This document shows, in pieces, positions 1-8,843 of a stretch of 64,000 nucleotides of DNA; within the stretch, counting starts at the first letter, position 1; each line of letters starts with the position of its first letter. The translations under genes and the position numbers were made by a program. The stretch covers positions 124,001 through 188,000 of the forward strand of contig NZ_FOBF01000011.1 of the NCBI RefSeq assembly GCF_900109355.1. The letters are read 5' to 3'. The notes beneath the pieces are model-generated. The model was given only the letters and a program-made list of their open reading frames with translations. It made no database searches and was not told where the DNA came from. This DNA comes from Nonomuraea pusilla. GTDB taxonomy: Bacteria > Actinomycetota > Actinomycetes > Streptosporangiales > Streptosporangiaceae.

Positions 1-429
1 CCGCAGGGAGAGCTTGGGCCGGTCCGGTGCGGTGTCGGCGCCGAACGCCCCGGCCAGCGCCGGCGGCGTGTACGGCCGGTCGTGCGCCGCCGCCGCGGTG
101 GCCGCGATGAGGTGCTCCTCCCCCTCGGCCTTGGTGAGGAAGGTGAAGGCCCCGAGGTCCATGCAGGTCAGCGCGGTCCTCTCGTCGTCGCGCATCGTGT
201 ACACGACGACCTGCCGGCCCGCCTCGACCAGCCGCCGCAGCTCGTCGTAGGCGGGCGGGCGGCCGCCCAGTTGCAGGTCGAGCACGACGACGGCGGCCGT
301 GTCCCCCGGCGGCGTCCACGCGGTCTCCACGCCGGCGCCTGAGGCCACGACCTTGATCGGCGGATCCGCCGTCGAGTACCAGTGCTCGGCCCCCGCCAGG
401 ACCACCGGATGGTCGTCGATCATCGTCAC
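1..429 (-). CDS. NarL/FixJ-type response regulator, C-terminus outside window
   Basis: This is the receiver domain of a two-component response regulator. The acidic pair is D7-D8 in VTMIDDHPVVLAG, the phospho-acceptor is D53 in VVVLDLQLGG, the switch threonine is T80 and the conserved lysine is K102 in FLTKAEG. The gene is cut by the window start, so the expected LuxR-type DNA-binding domain is not seen. I start it at GTG 429, which overlaps the TGA of the upstream kinase gene; ATG 423 is the alternative. It is last in an apparent operon with two kinase genes, whose DHp/HATPase architecture fits NarL-type regulators. The signal is unknown. Confidence 0.8.
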   Translation of the reverse strand, partial: MTMIDDHPVVLAGAEHWYSTADPPIKVVASGAGVETAWTPPGDTAAVVVLDLQLGGRPPAYDELRRLVEAGRQVVVYTMRDDERTALTCMDLGAFTFLTKAEGEEHLIAATAAAAHDRPYTPPALAGAFGADTAPDRPKLSLR

Positions 430-1598
430 CGTGATGGCGTCGCCTGTCGCCACACCGCCTCCACCCACACTCGATTCTCCGCAACCACAGCGTTCACCGC
501 GACCCGCGGCGATCCGGACTCCAGGCGCGGCGCCGCCCGTCCTTCAGCCGCCGATCCTTCAGGCGCGGGCCCGTCGCCGAGGGCGCTGACCCGGACCGTG
601 TCCGGCGTGCGGACCACGGTGACCCGGGCACCGGCCACGGCCGCGGCCAGCACGGCCGCCACCGGGTCGATCAGCTCCCGCCGCACGTCCCTCGGCAGGT
701 CGCGCGGCTCGCCCCGCGCCGCGAACCGGACGGTGACCCCGCGGTGCTCCGCGACCTCCATGACCGCGCGCAGCTCGTGCACCAGCCGGTCGGCCACGTC
801 GTCCTTCTCGGCGAAGAGGCGCCGCATCCTGGCCGCCTCCTGCGCGCAGCGGCGCCGGACCTCCGGGTCGGACGGGTCGAGCGAGCCGTACCCGAGCCCG
901 GCGAGCAGCGGGACGACGGCGCCCAGCAGCGCGACGTAGCGCTGCCGGTGATCGCGGTGGACGTGCTCGGCCACCGCCTCCGCCGTACGGAACCGCTCCT
1001 CCTCCTCGGCGGCCTGCCTCGCCCGCGCGGCGACGCGCCGCACCTCCCGGATCACCAGGCTCAGCGCGAGCTGGAACCCGTAGACGGACACCACGGACAC
1101 CGCCATCGCCGCCCACGCCCGCGCTTCGGGCGGGCCCGACACGACGGCCTTGGCGAGGGCGATGGCGAGGTTGGCGCCGAGGAAGGCGGCCAGGTGCGCG
1201 AGCGGCCGGTCGAACAGCAGCAGCACGCCGTACCAGCCGACCAGGCCGAAGTACCAGTGGGCCCGGTCCAGATAGTTGCCCGGCGGCGCGGCGGCGGCCG
1301 CCGCGACCGCCGCGAGCAGCACCAGCGCCAGGCCGGCGCGCCGAGCGGGGGACGGGATCCGGCCGTCCCGCGCCAGGCACGCGGCGGCGACGGCCGCGAC
1401 CCCGGCCATCAGCGCGAACCCGGCGATCTCCAACCAGAGCGGCTGGTAGCGTCCGCCGTGCTCGACGAACGTGGGCAGGCACAGTCCGAACTGCACGCCG
1501 ACCGTGACCGCCAGGACCGACAGGCGGGCGCCGCGCAGGAGCCGGTCCTCGACGCGGGCGGCCGGCCTGTCGCGGCGGCGCTCAGCTGTCCGCGTCAT
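426..1598 (-). CDS. Degenerate histidine-kinase-like membrane protein
   Basis: The N-terminal half holds about five hydrophobic membrane segments. A basic, glutamate-rich linker (QAAEEEERFRTAEAV) follows, then a helical region resembling a HisKA_3 dimerisation domain (RDHRQRYVALLGAVVPLLAG). The C-terminal part sits where the ATPase domain should be, but I cannot see an N-box or a DxGxG G-box, so it may be an inactive partner of the upstream kinase. It overlaps that kinase gene by 17 bp and the downstream response regulator by 4 bp, so the three are probably translationally coupled. ATG 1628 is a possible longer start; ATG 1598 gives the tighter overlap. Membrane location is inferred. Confidence 0.7.
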   Translation of the reverse strand: MTRTAERRRDRPAARVEDRLLRGARLSVLAVTVGVQFGLCLPTFVEHGGRYQPLWLEIAGFALMAGVAAVAAACLARDGRIPSPARRAGLALVLLAAVAAAAAAPPGNYLDRAHWYFGLVGWYGVLLLFDRPLAHLAAFLGANLAIALAKAVVSGPPEARAWAAMAVSVVSVYGFQLALSLVIREVRRVAARARQAAEEEERFRTAEAVAEHVHRDHRQRYVALLGAVVPLLAGLGYGSLDPSDPEVRRRCAQEAARMRRLFAEKDDVADRLVHELRAVMEVAEHRGVTVRFAARGEPRDLPRDVRRELIDPVAAVLAAAVAGARVTVVRTPDTVRVSALGDGPAPEGSAAEGRAAPRLESGSPRVAVNAVVAENRVWVEAVWRQATPSR

Positions 1599-2862
1599 CC
1601 GCCCCCGTCCCATCCGGCCCCGCGTCATCCGGCCACGTCCATGTCAGCGTGGTGCCCTCGCCCGGCCGCGACCCGACCAGCACCCGGCCGCCCGCCCTGG
1701 CCATCCGCTCCACGATCGAACCCCGCAGGCCGCGCCGGTGCGGGGCGACCCGCAGCGGGTCGAAGCCCCGTCCCCGGTCCCGCAGCTCCACCACGACCCT
1801 CCCGCTCACGTCGAGCCCGGCGCGCAGCGACGCCTCGAGCACCCCCGCGTGCCGCTCCACGTTCGTCAGCGCCTCCCGCACGCCGTGGAAGATCGCGAGC
1901 GCCGGCGTGGCGGGCACGGCAGGCAGGTCGCCGGCCTCCACCTCGACGCGGACGGCGGGGTGGCGGGCCGCGGTGCCCAGCAGCGGCCCCAGCTCGACGC
2001 GGCCGTCGTCCGATCCGGGCACCTTGGCGAGCTCCTCCAGGTCGTGGCGTGCCCGCTCCGGCACCCAGCGGTTCCCGCGGGCTCCGTCACGCGCTCCCAC
2101 GGCGACCAGCAGCAGGGTGGTGCTCGCGGTGTCGTGCAGGGTCGCGAGGTACTCGCGCTCGCCGGAGCGCCTGGCCGCGGCGACGGCGGCGCGCCGGCGC
2201 CGGGCCGCGACCCGCGCGGTGAGCCGGTCCGCCGAGCGCGCCTGAGCGCGGACGAGCACGTAGGAGAGGCGCGACAGCGTCAGCTCCAGCAGCAGACGCA
2301 ACCCCGCCGCCGCGACCGGCACCGGCTGCCGCGAGTGGGCGTAGGCGCCCGCGACGAAGGCGACGATGCCGAGCAGGCCCAGGCCGCACCCCACGAGCGG
2401 CCTCGTCGGCCACTCGTACGGGCACGTGACGGCCGTGATCGAGACCAGCGCCACCACCCAGCCGCCGGGGTCACCGGCGCCGGTCACCACCTGCCCGAGC
2501 CCCACCGCCACGAGGACGGCCGCGTCCAGCGCGGCGGCGGCCCACGACCGCGAGAGCGCCGGGTTCCGCGTCCAGGCCAGGCGCAGTGCGCACCACCCGG
2601 TGGCGAGGGTCGCCATCGAGATCGTCGCCGCCGTGTGCCCGTCCGGCGTCGCGAGGATCCCGAAGGCGGCGCACGGCACGACCACCGCGGAGCGGAACCA
2701 GACCGCGTAGCGCTCGGCCGCCCGGTTCAGCTCCCGCTCGGCCACCCCTGTTCCCGCACGGCCGCGCGGGACGGGCGCGGCTCCCGGCTCCGCCTCACCG
2801 GGGAGGCCCACCTCCAGGGGATCCGCCGCTGGCAGGTGCTCCTCGTGCTCTCCTCGAACCAT
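1582..2862 (-). CDS. NarL-family sensor histidine kinase
   Basis: This is a membrane histidine kinase of the HisKA_3/HATPase_c class. Residues about 50-205 contain several hydrophobic segments. The phospho-acceptor box is EYLATLHDTAS with H243, the N-box is REALTNVERHAG and the G-box is DRGRGFDP, followed by RPGEGTTLTWTWP. Unlike the following gene, all catalytic motifs are recognisable. I chose ATG 2862 because a GATAAT hexamer lies about 9 bases upstream on the coding strand and no Shine-Dalgarno sequence is visible, which fits a leaderless mRNA; GTG 2880 is the longer alternative. It heads a three-gene operon with a degenerate kinase and a response regulator. Confidence 0.82.
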   Translation of the reverse strand: MVRGEHEEHLPAADPLEVGLPGEAEPGAAPVPRGRAGTGVAERELNRAAERYAVWFRSAVVVPCAAFGILATPDGHTAATISMATLATGWCALRLAWTRNPALSRSWAAAALDAAVLVAVGLGQVVTGAGDPGGWVVALVSITAVTCPYEWPTRPLVGCGLGLLGIVAFVAGAYAHSRQPVPVAAAGLRLLLELTLSRLSYVLVRAQARSADRLTARVAARRRRAAVAAARRSGEREYLATLHDTASTTLLLVAVGARDGARGNRWVPERARHDLEELAKVPGSDDGRVELGPLLGTAARHPAVRVEVEAGDLPAVPATPALAIFHGVREALTNVERHAGVLEASLRAGLDVSGRVVVELRDRGRGFDPLRVAPHRRGLRGSIVERMARAGGRVLVGSRPGEGTTLTWTWPDDAGPDGTGADDADS

Positions 2863-3112
2863 CGGGTGAAGATTATCCACGGCGGACAGCCGGACCGATC
2901 ATCGATTCTCCGGCCGCGAGCGGTCAGGCCGCGCGGGAAGGCCGCCAGCCGGCCCCGTCCTCGGCCGAGGGGACGTCCTGCGAGGCCCTCGCGCTGCCCG
3001 TGAGCGCGAGCATCCGACGGGGAGTCACTGCCATGGCCACGACCACCACCGCTGCCGTACCACTCTCGGAGGACGACCCGCGATCAGCCGTGCTGACGAC
3101 GACGGGTCGCGA

Positions 3113-3742
3113 CTAGCGGCGGGCGTAGTCCCCCACGGCGGGTTCCAGGAGGTCGTAGGCCTGCCGAGCCGTCCCGGCGAGGGCGGCGAAGATGTGCTCG
3201 GACTCCTCGCCGTCGAGAACCAGGCGCTGGCCTTCCTCGAACAGCAGCCGTTCCACATCGGCGAGCGCGGCTGCGACGAGACGGGGTGCGAGACCGGTGT
3301 CCCCGGTCTCCCGTGCGAGCACCGCGGCGAGCTCGGCCTCGGCCTGGTCGAACAGCTGGCGCAGGCGTGCCCGGAGCACGGGCGTGCCCAGCACCATCCG
3401 CTGCCAGCCGGCGTCGGCGTCGGGGATGGCCGGGTCGCGGCGGCTCAGCCGCTCGCCGTAGTCCCGGCGGACCGCGTCGAGGGCCGACTCGCCGGGCGCG
3501 CGCCGCGACACCGCCCGGGCCATGCCGTTGACCAGTTCCTCCTGCAGGTCCAGGACGAGGTCCTCCTTCAGCGGGAAGTGATTGGTGACGGTCATCCTGG
3601 CCACTCCGGCGGCGGACGCCACGTCGGCGATGGTGACGTTGTCGTATCCGCGTTCAAGGAACAGACGGGTCGCGACGTCGGAGATCAGCTGCCGGGTCTC
3701 GCGTTTCTGGCGTGCCCGCAGACCTTCCGGCCGTTCACCCAC
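3113..3742 (-). CDS. TetR-family repressor, divergent from MFS exporter
   Basis: This is a 209-residue TetR protein. The N-terminal helix-turn-helix reads VTIADVASAAGVARMTVTNHF, and the C-terminal ligand domain is helical. The start is GTG 3742, preceded by GGAAGG at 9-base spacing; ATG 3835 would push the protein through the operator region and adds low-quality sequence. The gene is divergent from an MFS transporter at 3855, and the spacer carries palindromes that overlap both promoters. The usual logic would be repression of the exporter and autoregulation, relieved by the exported compound. The ligand is not predictable from the sequence. Confidence 0.85.
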   Translation of the reverse strand: MGERPEGLRARQKRETRQLISDVATRLFLERGYDNVTIADVASAAGVARMTVTNHFPLKEDLVLDLQEELVNGMARAVSRRAPGESALDAVRRDYGERLSRRDPAIPDADAGWQRMVLGTPVLRARLRQLFDQAEAELAAVLARETGDTGLAPRLVAAALADVERLLFEEGQRLVLDGEESEHIFAALAGTARQAYDLLEPAVGDYARR

Positions 3743-3794
3743 GATCTTCACCCTTCCTTCGAGTAGGCGTGACCCGCTCAATAGGTTTGACCAA

Positions 3795-3835
3795 TTGACT
3801 AGGTCGGACCTAGCGTTTGGGACTGTCCTAGTCAA
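3795..3835. promoter_or_regulatory. Nested TetR operator palindromes
   Basis: Two overlapping inverted repeats lie in the TetR/MFS spacer. The inner one is CTAGGT-CGG-ACCTAG (3799-3813), a perfect 6-bp repeat. The outer pair is TTGACTAGG (3795-3803) and CCTAGTCAA (3827-3835), a perfect 9-bp repeat. Position and symmetry make this the likely operator of the adjacent TetR. Confidence 0.7.
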
Positions 3836-3854
3836 TCGATCCTAAGGGTGCTCG

Positions 3855-5270
3855 ATGACCGCCACCTCCACGCCCGGCGCCACGCGGGAGCCGCTCGATC
3901 CGCGCCTCCTGCGCATGGGGCTCGTCCTGATCGCCGCCCCCATCCTGGCCTCCGTCGACGCCACCGCCGTGGGCATCGCGTCGGCCTCGATGGCGGCGCA
4001 CTTCGGCGCCTCCCTGACCGACGTCCAGTGGGTGGCCGCCGGCTACCTGCTCGCCATCGCGGTGGTCATGCCCCTGTCGGGCTGGCTGAGCGAGCGATAC
4101 GGGGCCTCCAGGATGTGGATGATCGCCGTGGCGGTCTTCACCGCCGGATCGGCCCTGTGCGGCCTGGCCTGGTCGCTGCCGGCCCTGATCGGCTTCCGGC
4201 TCGTGCAGGCGATCGGTGGCGGCCTGATGAACCCCATCGGGCAGTCGATCCTGGCCCAGGCAGCCGGCCCCTCACGGATCGGCCGGGCCATGTCCACGCT
4301 GACGATCCCCGTCATGTTCGCCCCCGCCCTCGGCCCGATCGTCGGAGGCGTGGTCGTCCAGCAACTGGACTGGCGCTGGATCTTCTACCTCAACCTGCCG
4401 ATCTGCCTGGTCGTCCTCCCGCTCGCCGCGCGGCTGCTGCCCCGCGACGGCTCCGGGCCGTCCGCCGCGGCACGGCTCGACACGCTCGGCCTCGCCCTGC
4501 TGTCGCCCGGACTGGCGGCCCTGGTGTACGGGCTCACCATGGCCGGCGGACGCGAGGGGACCGGCTCGCTCACCGTCGCCGTCGCGCTCTGCGGCGGGCT
4601 CGCGCTGGTCGCCGGCTACCTCGTGCATGCGCTGCGCACCAGCCGCCGGCCGCTGATCGACCTGCGCCTGTTCGGCCGAGGCGGCTTCACCGCCGCCTGT
4701 GTGACCCTGTTCCTGCTCGGGGCCTCGCTGTACAGCTCGATGATCCTGCTGCCGCTGTTCTTCCAGCAGGTCCGCCACGCCGACACGCTGTCGACGGGGC
4801 TGCTGCTCACCCCGCAGGCGCTCGGGGCGGCGGCCGGCACCTTCGTCGCCGGGCGGCTGGCCGACCGGTACGGTCCGCGCGCCGTCGTGGCCTGCGGCCT
4901 GGTGCTCTCGCTCGCCGGGCTCCTCGCCTTCACCCAGGCCCCTGCCATGCCCGAGACGTGGGTGCTGACCGGGTGCCTCGTCCTTTACGGGCTGGGCATC
5001 GGAGGGGTGTCCGCGCCCACCATGGCGGCGGCGTACGGCTCCGTCGAGAAGCACCAGACACCGGGCGCCGCCGGCGCGCTGAACGTGCTCAACCGGCTCG
5101 GCGGTTCACTGGGCACCGCCGTCCTCACCACCGTCCTGGACGGCCGGCTGCTCCGGGTCACCGACCCGGCGGCGGCCTACGCCACCGCCTTCTGGTGGGC
5201 CTTCGGACTCTGCCTGATCACACTCGTTCCGGTGACGTTCTTCCCGCCGTCGCGGTCGCCGAGCAGATGA
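3855..5270 (+). CDS. MFS drug exporter, DHA2/EmrB-QacA type
   Basis: This 471-residue integral membrane protein has a dozen or more hydrophobic segments, as in the DHA2 (14-TM) drug:H+ antiporter family. Motif A-like GWLSERYGASRMW follows TM2. The antiporter motif C region is APALGPIVGGVVV, followed by the DHA2-typical LDWRWIFYLNLP. A second motif-A-like GRLADRYGPRA starts the C-terminal half. The start ATG 3855 has AAGGGTG upstream. It is divergent from a TetR repressor and followed by a strong hairpin. Substrate is unknown; drug or secondary-metabolite export is inferred from family and regulator. Confidence 0.87.
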   Translation: MTATSTPGATREPLDPRLLRMGLVLIAAPILASVDATAVGIASASMAAHFGASLTDVQWVAAGYLLAIAVVMPLSGWLSERYGASRMWMIAVAVFTAGSALCGLAWSLPALIGFRLVQAIGGGLMNPIGQSILAQAAGPSRIGRAMSTLTIPVMFAPALGPIVGGVVVQQLDWRWIFYLNLPICLVVLPLAARLLPRDGSGPSAAARLDTLGLALLSPGLAALVYGLTMAGGREGTGSLTVAVALCGGLALVAGYLVHALRTSRRPLIDLRLFGRGGFTAACVTLFLLGASLYSSMILLPLFFQQVRHADTLSTGLLLTPQALGAAAGTFVAGRLADRYGPRAVVACGLVLSLAGLLAFTQAPAMPETWVLTGCLVLYGLGIGGVSAPTMAAAYGSVEKHQTPGAAGALNVLNRLGGSLGTAVLTTVLDGRLLRVTDPAAAYATAFWWAFGLCLITLVPVTFFPPSRSPSR

Positions 5271-5419
5271 AGCGGACAGCTATGACCACGCGTACCGACG
5301 TCCCGCCGGAAGCCCGCAGGTGCTCGGGCAGGCTGACGGCGGTGTCCGGGCAGCAGCGTGTGCGAGCGCGTCACCTGTGACCTGCCGACACAGCCGCCGC
5401 CGCTTCCGTCCAGCGTGCC

Positions 5420-5458
5420 GCGGACTGGCTGCTGTCACCGTGGCAGCAGCCAGTCCGC
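5420..5458. terminator. Perfect 15-bp inverted repeat between convergent genes
   Basis: The arms are GCGGACTGGCTGCTG (5420-5434) and CAGCAGCCAGTCCGC (5444-5458), separated by nine bases that are themselves nearly palindromic. It lies between the ends of the MFS gene (+) and the metalloprotease gene (-), so a bidirectional terminator is likely. There is no U-tract, as is common in actinomycetes. Confidence 0.7.
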
Positions 5459-5513
5459 CACCTCGTCATCCCACGAGGGCTGCACGCAGTCACCTGCTGG
5501 ACGTGCCCTTGTC

Positions 5514-6545
5514 CTAGAGCAGGCCGCGGGCGGTGAAGGCGGCGGTCACGGCGGCGGCCGCGTCGGTGCCGCCGTGCCGGCGGGCCGACGCCACCGTGGC
5601 CTGGGCGGCCGCCTTGAACGTGGTGTCCGGGGCGAAGTCGAACTGCGCGTCGACGATGATCGTGCCGGCCAGGCGGTCGCCCAGTTCGGCGCGGATGGCG
5701 TACAGGGCCGCCGACCAGATCTCGCCGTCGGCGTGCACCTCGCCGGCCATGTCCTCGGGGTAGTGCTTGGTGCCGTCGAGGCGGCGCAGGCAGTGGGGGA
5801 CGGCGGAGGTGTAGGCGACGGAGTCCCAGTCGGCGACGCACGCCTCGGGGGTGCCCGTCGGCGTGCCGGTCTTCCACGACGTCACGGCGACGGCCAGGTA
5901 GTCGCCGAAGGCCTCGCCGATGGCGCCGGACTCCAGCGTGGTGCCGAAGCCGGACACCTGGCCGTCCTGCACCGAGTGGCCGTACTCGTGGACGATCACC
6001 TCCGCGTCCTCGGCGTCGTCGACGCCGCCCTTGCCGAGCGTGATGTTGGCCTTGTCGTCGCGGAAGAAGGAGTTGTCGCCGCCGTACTGGTTGATGCGCA
6101 GCTCGATCTGGCGCTGGTTGACCGGGCGCAGGCGGGAGCCGAAGCCGAGCGACTGCAGGTAGTGCTGGGCGGTGGTCACCCAGTAGTAGCCCATGACCTG
6201 CTCGAACTGGTCGGTGTCGCGGCGGAAGTCGTAGGAGCCGTTCACGGCCTTGCCGGTCTCGCTCTTGACCCTGACGTACCGGCCGGTGAGGGTGCCGGAG
6301 CCGTCGAGGTCGGTGAGCGTGACGCTGCGGTAGGCGGCGGCGAGGGCGGCGCTGTCGCGGTCCTTGTCGTCGGTGAGCGACTCGTCGCCGAGACTCTGCA
6401 CGGGATTGGGGTAGAAGACGGTGGCGACCGGATCGGTGGCTCTCACGGAGGAGGCGTCGGCGGCGGCGGTGCCGGAGCCGAGCAGCGCCGCGGCGGCGGC
6501 CAGGGCCAGGCAGGCGGTGGACGTGCGACGTCGGGGGGTGTGCAC
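5514..6545 (-). CDS. Secreted zinc metalloprotease, fungalysin/thermolysin-like
   Basis: This is a 343-residue exported peptidase. The N-terminus (VHTPRRRTSTACLALAAAAA...) is basic then hydrophobic, a Sec signal ending near AAADAS. The zinc site is HEYGHSVQDG (HExxH), with the likely third ligand glutamate in GAIGEAFGDYLA; this pairing is typical of M4/M36 metallopeptidases. The protein is short for M36 and has little propeptide. I chose GTG 6545 because GAGAGG lies 9 bases upstream and the signal peptide begins there; ATG further upstream adds non-signal sequence. It ends at a shared terminator hairpin. Its role is presumably extracellular protein degradation. Confidence 0.83.
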   Translation of the reverse strand: MHTPRRRTSTACLALAAAAALLGSGTAAADASSVRATDPVATVFYPNPVQSLGDESLTDDKDRDSAALAAAYRSVTLTDLDGSGTLTGRYVRVKSETGKAVNGSYDFRRDTDQFEQVMGYYWVTTAQHYLQSLGFGSRLRPVNQRQIELRINQYGGDNSFFRDDKANITLGKGGVDDAEDAEVIVHEYGHSVQDGQVSGFGTTLESGAIGEAFGDYLAVAVTSWKTGTPTGTPEACVADWDSVAYTSAVPHCLRRLDGTKHYPEDMAGEVHADGEIWSAALYAIRAELGDRLAGTIIVDAQFDFAPDTTFKAAAQATVASARRHGGTDAAAAVTAAFTARGLL

Positions 6546-6735
6546 GGTGCGTGTCCTCTCACGGGGGGAGACCATCGTAGGCCCGGAGACGCGCCACGCG
6601 CCCGCCCCGATCGGGGGCGGGGCCGGGACGCGGCGTTCCGGGAGTGCGCCATGATCGGAACCGGCGCGCGGCCCGGCCGCACCCGCCGCCGGGCCGGGCC
6701 CGGGAGCACGAGCACGACCCAGCGAGGAGAGCAGC

Positions 6736-7599
6736 ATGACCGTTTCCGCCCACCCCGTGACCGATCCCGTCTGCGAGCACGGCGAGGGTCCCGTCTGGTG
6801 CGCCAGGTGGGGCGGGCTGCGCCTGGTGGACATGCTCGCCGGCGACGTCCTCGCCCTGGACTCCTCGGGCGCGGTGCGCCGCCGCCACGTCGGGAAGGTC
6901 GCCGCGGCCCTGCGTCCGAGGGCCGCGGGCGGGTTCGTGGTGGCGGGGGAGCGCGAGCTGCTGCTCGCCGGCTCCGACGACCTGGACGCGCCGCTGCGCT
7001 CGCTCGGCGAGGCGTGGACCGACCCGTCGGTCCGCATGAACGACGGCGGCTGCGACCCGGACGGCCGCTTCTACATCGGCACGATGGCCTACGACGCCGC
7101 CCCGGGACGCGGCACCCTGTACGTGACGGAGCGGGACGGCACGCTGAACCCGGTGCTGACCGGGGTGACGGTGTCCAATGGGTTCGACTTCAGCCCCGAC
7201 GGCAGTCTGGCGTACTACAACGACACCGCCACCGGGCGCGTGGACGTCCTCGACTACGACCCGGAGCGGGGGCTGAGCGGCCGCCGCCCGTTCGCGGTGA
7301 TCGAGCCGGGCCACGGCACGCCCGACGGGCTGACGGTGGACGCCGAGGGCGGGGTGTGGGTGGCGCTGTGGCAGGGTTCGGCGGTGCGCCGCTACGCCCC
7401 CGACGGCACCCTCGACGCGGTCGTCACGCTGCCGGTGACCAAGGTGTCGGCGGTGGCGTTCGGCGGCGACGGCCTCGACCGGCTCTACATCACGACGTCC
7501 GCGCTGGACGTGGACCGCGCCGAGCAGCCGCTGGCCGGGGCGGTCTTCGCCGCCGACCCGGGGGTGCGGGGCCGCCCCGTGCTGGAGACGACGCTCTGA
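6736..7599 (+). CDS. SMP-30/gluconolactonase family beta-propeller lactonase
   Basis: This 287-residue soluble protein is of the SMP-30/gluconolactonase/LRE family. Family hallmarks are the metal-binding glutamate in HGEGPVWC, RMNDGGCDPDGRFYIGTM in the centre, the SNGFDFSPDG segment and HGTPDGLTVDAEGGVWVA. These enzymes are divalent-metal-dependent six-bladed propellers that hydrolyse sugar lactones. The start ATG 6736 follows GAGGAGAGCAGC. The gene stands alone between a divergent protease and a convergent P450 gene only 15 bp away. No sugar pathway genes are adjacent, so the true lactone substrate is not known. Confidence 0.85.
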   Translation: MTVSAHPVTDPVCEHGEGPVWCARWGGLRLVDMLAGDVLALDSSGAVRRRHVGKVAAALRPRAAGGFVVAGERELLLAGSDDLDAPLRSLGEAWTDPSVRMNDGGCDPDGRFYIGTMAYDAAPGRGTLYVTERDGTLNPVLTGVTVSNGFDFSPDGSLAYYNDTATGRVDVLDYDPERGLSGRRPFAVIEPGHGTPDGLTVDAEGGVWVALWQGSAVRRYAPDGTLDAVVTLPVTKVSAVAFGGDGLDRLYITTSALDVDRAEQPLAGAVFAADPGVRGRPVLETTL

Positions 7600-7614
7600 G
7601 CGGCCGGTCGAGGG

Positions 7615-8832
7615 TCAGGTGACGCGGGCGGCCTCGACGACGAGGTGGCGCGGCCCGCGCAGCGACGCGCTCTGCCGGTAGGGCGGCGGGTCGGCGGCCA
7701 GGCGGGGCGACTCCAGCCGCCGCACCAGCGCGCCCAGCGCGACCCGCGCCTCGATCCGCGCGAGCGGCGCGCCGACGCAGTAGTGGATCCCGCCGCCGAA
7801 CCCCAGGTGCTGGTTGTCCTGCCGCAGCGGCTCGTACCTGTCGGCCTGCGGGAAGCGCTCGGGGTCGCGGCTCGCGGAGGCGAGCAGCAGGGCCACGTTC
7901 GCGCCCGCCGGGACGGTGACGCCGTCCAGCTCGACGTCCGTCAGCGTCGTACGGGTGCGGAACTGCACCGGCGGGTCGTAGCGCAGCACCTCCTCCAGCG
8001 CGGGCGTGATCAGGTCGGGCCGCTCCCGGAGCAGGGCCAGCGCCTCCGGGTTGCGCAGCAGCGTGAGCATGCCGTTGGTGATGAGGTTGACGGTCGTCTC
8101 GTGCCCGGCGATGAGCAGCAGAGCCATCGTGGCGATGATCTCGGGCGGGTTCATCCGGTCGCCGGAGGCGTCGGTGAGCAGCCCCGACAGCAGGTCGGGA
8201 CGCGGGTGGGCGGCGCGCTGCCCGGCCAGCTCGACGAGGTAGGCGCGCAGCTCGGCCGCGGCGGACACGGCGCGGGCCACCTCCTCCTCGGACATCCCCT
8301 CCGGAGGGTCGAGCGTGCGGGCCAGCGCGGTGGCCCAGACGTGGAAGCGCGGCTCGTCCTCGCGGGGCACGCCCAGCAGCTCGCAGATCACGGTGACGGG
8401 CAGCGGGTAGGCCAGGTCGTCCACGACGTCGAGCGTGGTCTGGCCGGCGCGGCGGTCGAGCAGCTCGTCCACCAGCGTCTCGACGTGCCGGCCGAGCAGC
8501 CTGATCCGGTGCGGCGTGAACTGGCGCATCACGACGGCGCGCAGCCGGTCGTGCTCGGGCGGGTCGAGGAAGATGAACCCCGGTCTGCGCTCGTCGCCGT
8601 CCTCGATGAGCCGGCCCGACGCGGCGAGCGCGCCCGCGCCGGTGCGGCTCTTGCGCTCGTCCGAGCTGATGCGCGGGTCGTGCAGGAGCGCGGTGACGGC
8701 GCGGTAGGTGCTGGCGGCGTACAGGTTCTCGCCCTGCCGGGAGACCGGGGTCCGGCGCAGCTGTGCGTACAGCGGGTACGGGTCGGCGCGGCTGGCCTCG
8801 TCGAGGACCTGCGCGAACAGGGTGTCGGTCAT
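7615..8832 (-). CDS. Cytochrome P450 monooxygenase
   Basis: This is a 405-residue soluble bacterial P450 of the CYP107/CYP105-like size class. The I-helix oxygen motif is AGHETT, the ExxR motif lies in ALEEVLRYDPP, and the heme loop is GFGGGIHYCVG with the thiolate ligand at about C352. The start ATG 8832 has GAGGA upstream. It is third in an operon after a ferredoxin and a ferredoxin reductase, so electrons probably flow NAD(P)H to reductase to ferredoxin to this enzyme. The operon is divergent from a TetR-MFS-FBP operon, which suggests oxidation of a small molecule that is also exported. Substrate unknown. Confidence 0.93.
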   Translation of the reverse strand: MTDTLFAQVLDEASRADPYPLYAQLRRTPVSRQGENLYAASTYRAVTALLHDPRISSDERKSRTGAGALAASGRLIEDGDERRPGFIFLDPPEHDRLRAVVMRQFTPHRIRLLGRHVETLVDELLDRRAGQTTLDVVDDLAYPLPVTVICELLGVPREDEPRFHVWATALARTLDPPEGMSEEEVARAVSAAAELRAYLVELAGQRAAHPRPDLLSGLLTDASGDRMNPPEIIATMALLLIAGHETTVNLITNGMLTLLRNPEALALLRERPDLITPALEEVLRYDPPVQFRTRTTLTDVELDGVTVPAGANVALLLASASRDPERFPQADRYEPLRQDNQHLGFGGGIHYCVGAPLARIEARVALGALVRRLESPRLAADPPPYRQSASLRGPRHLVVEAARVT

Positions 8833-8843
8833 GGCGGTCCTCG

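Noticed and set aside
3033..3116. 27-codon plus-strand frame MATTTTAAVPLSEDD with GGGGAG upstream
   Set aside because: It overlaps the end of the convergent TetR gene, is threonine-rich low complexity and matches no known small protein; not enough to call a gene.
5282..5380. 32-codon plus-strand frame after the MFS gene
   Set aside because: Weak ribosome-binding site and shadow-like composition, lying between the MFS stop and the terminator.
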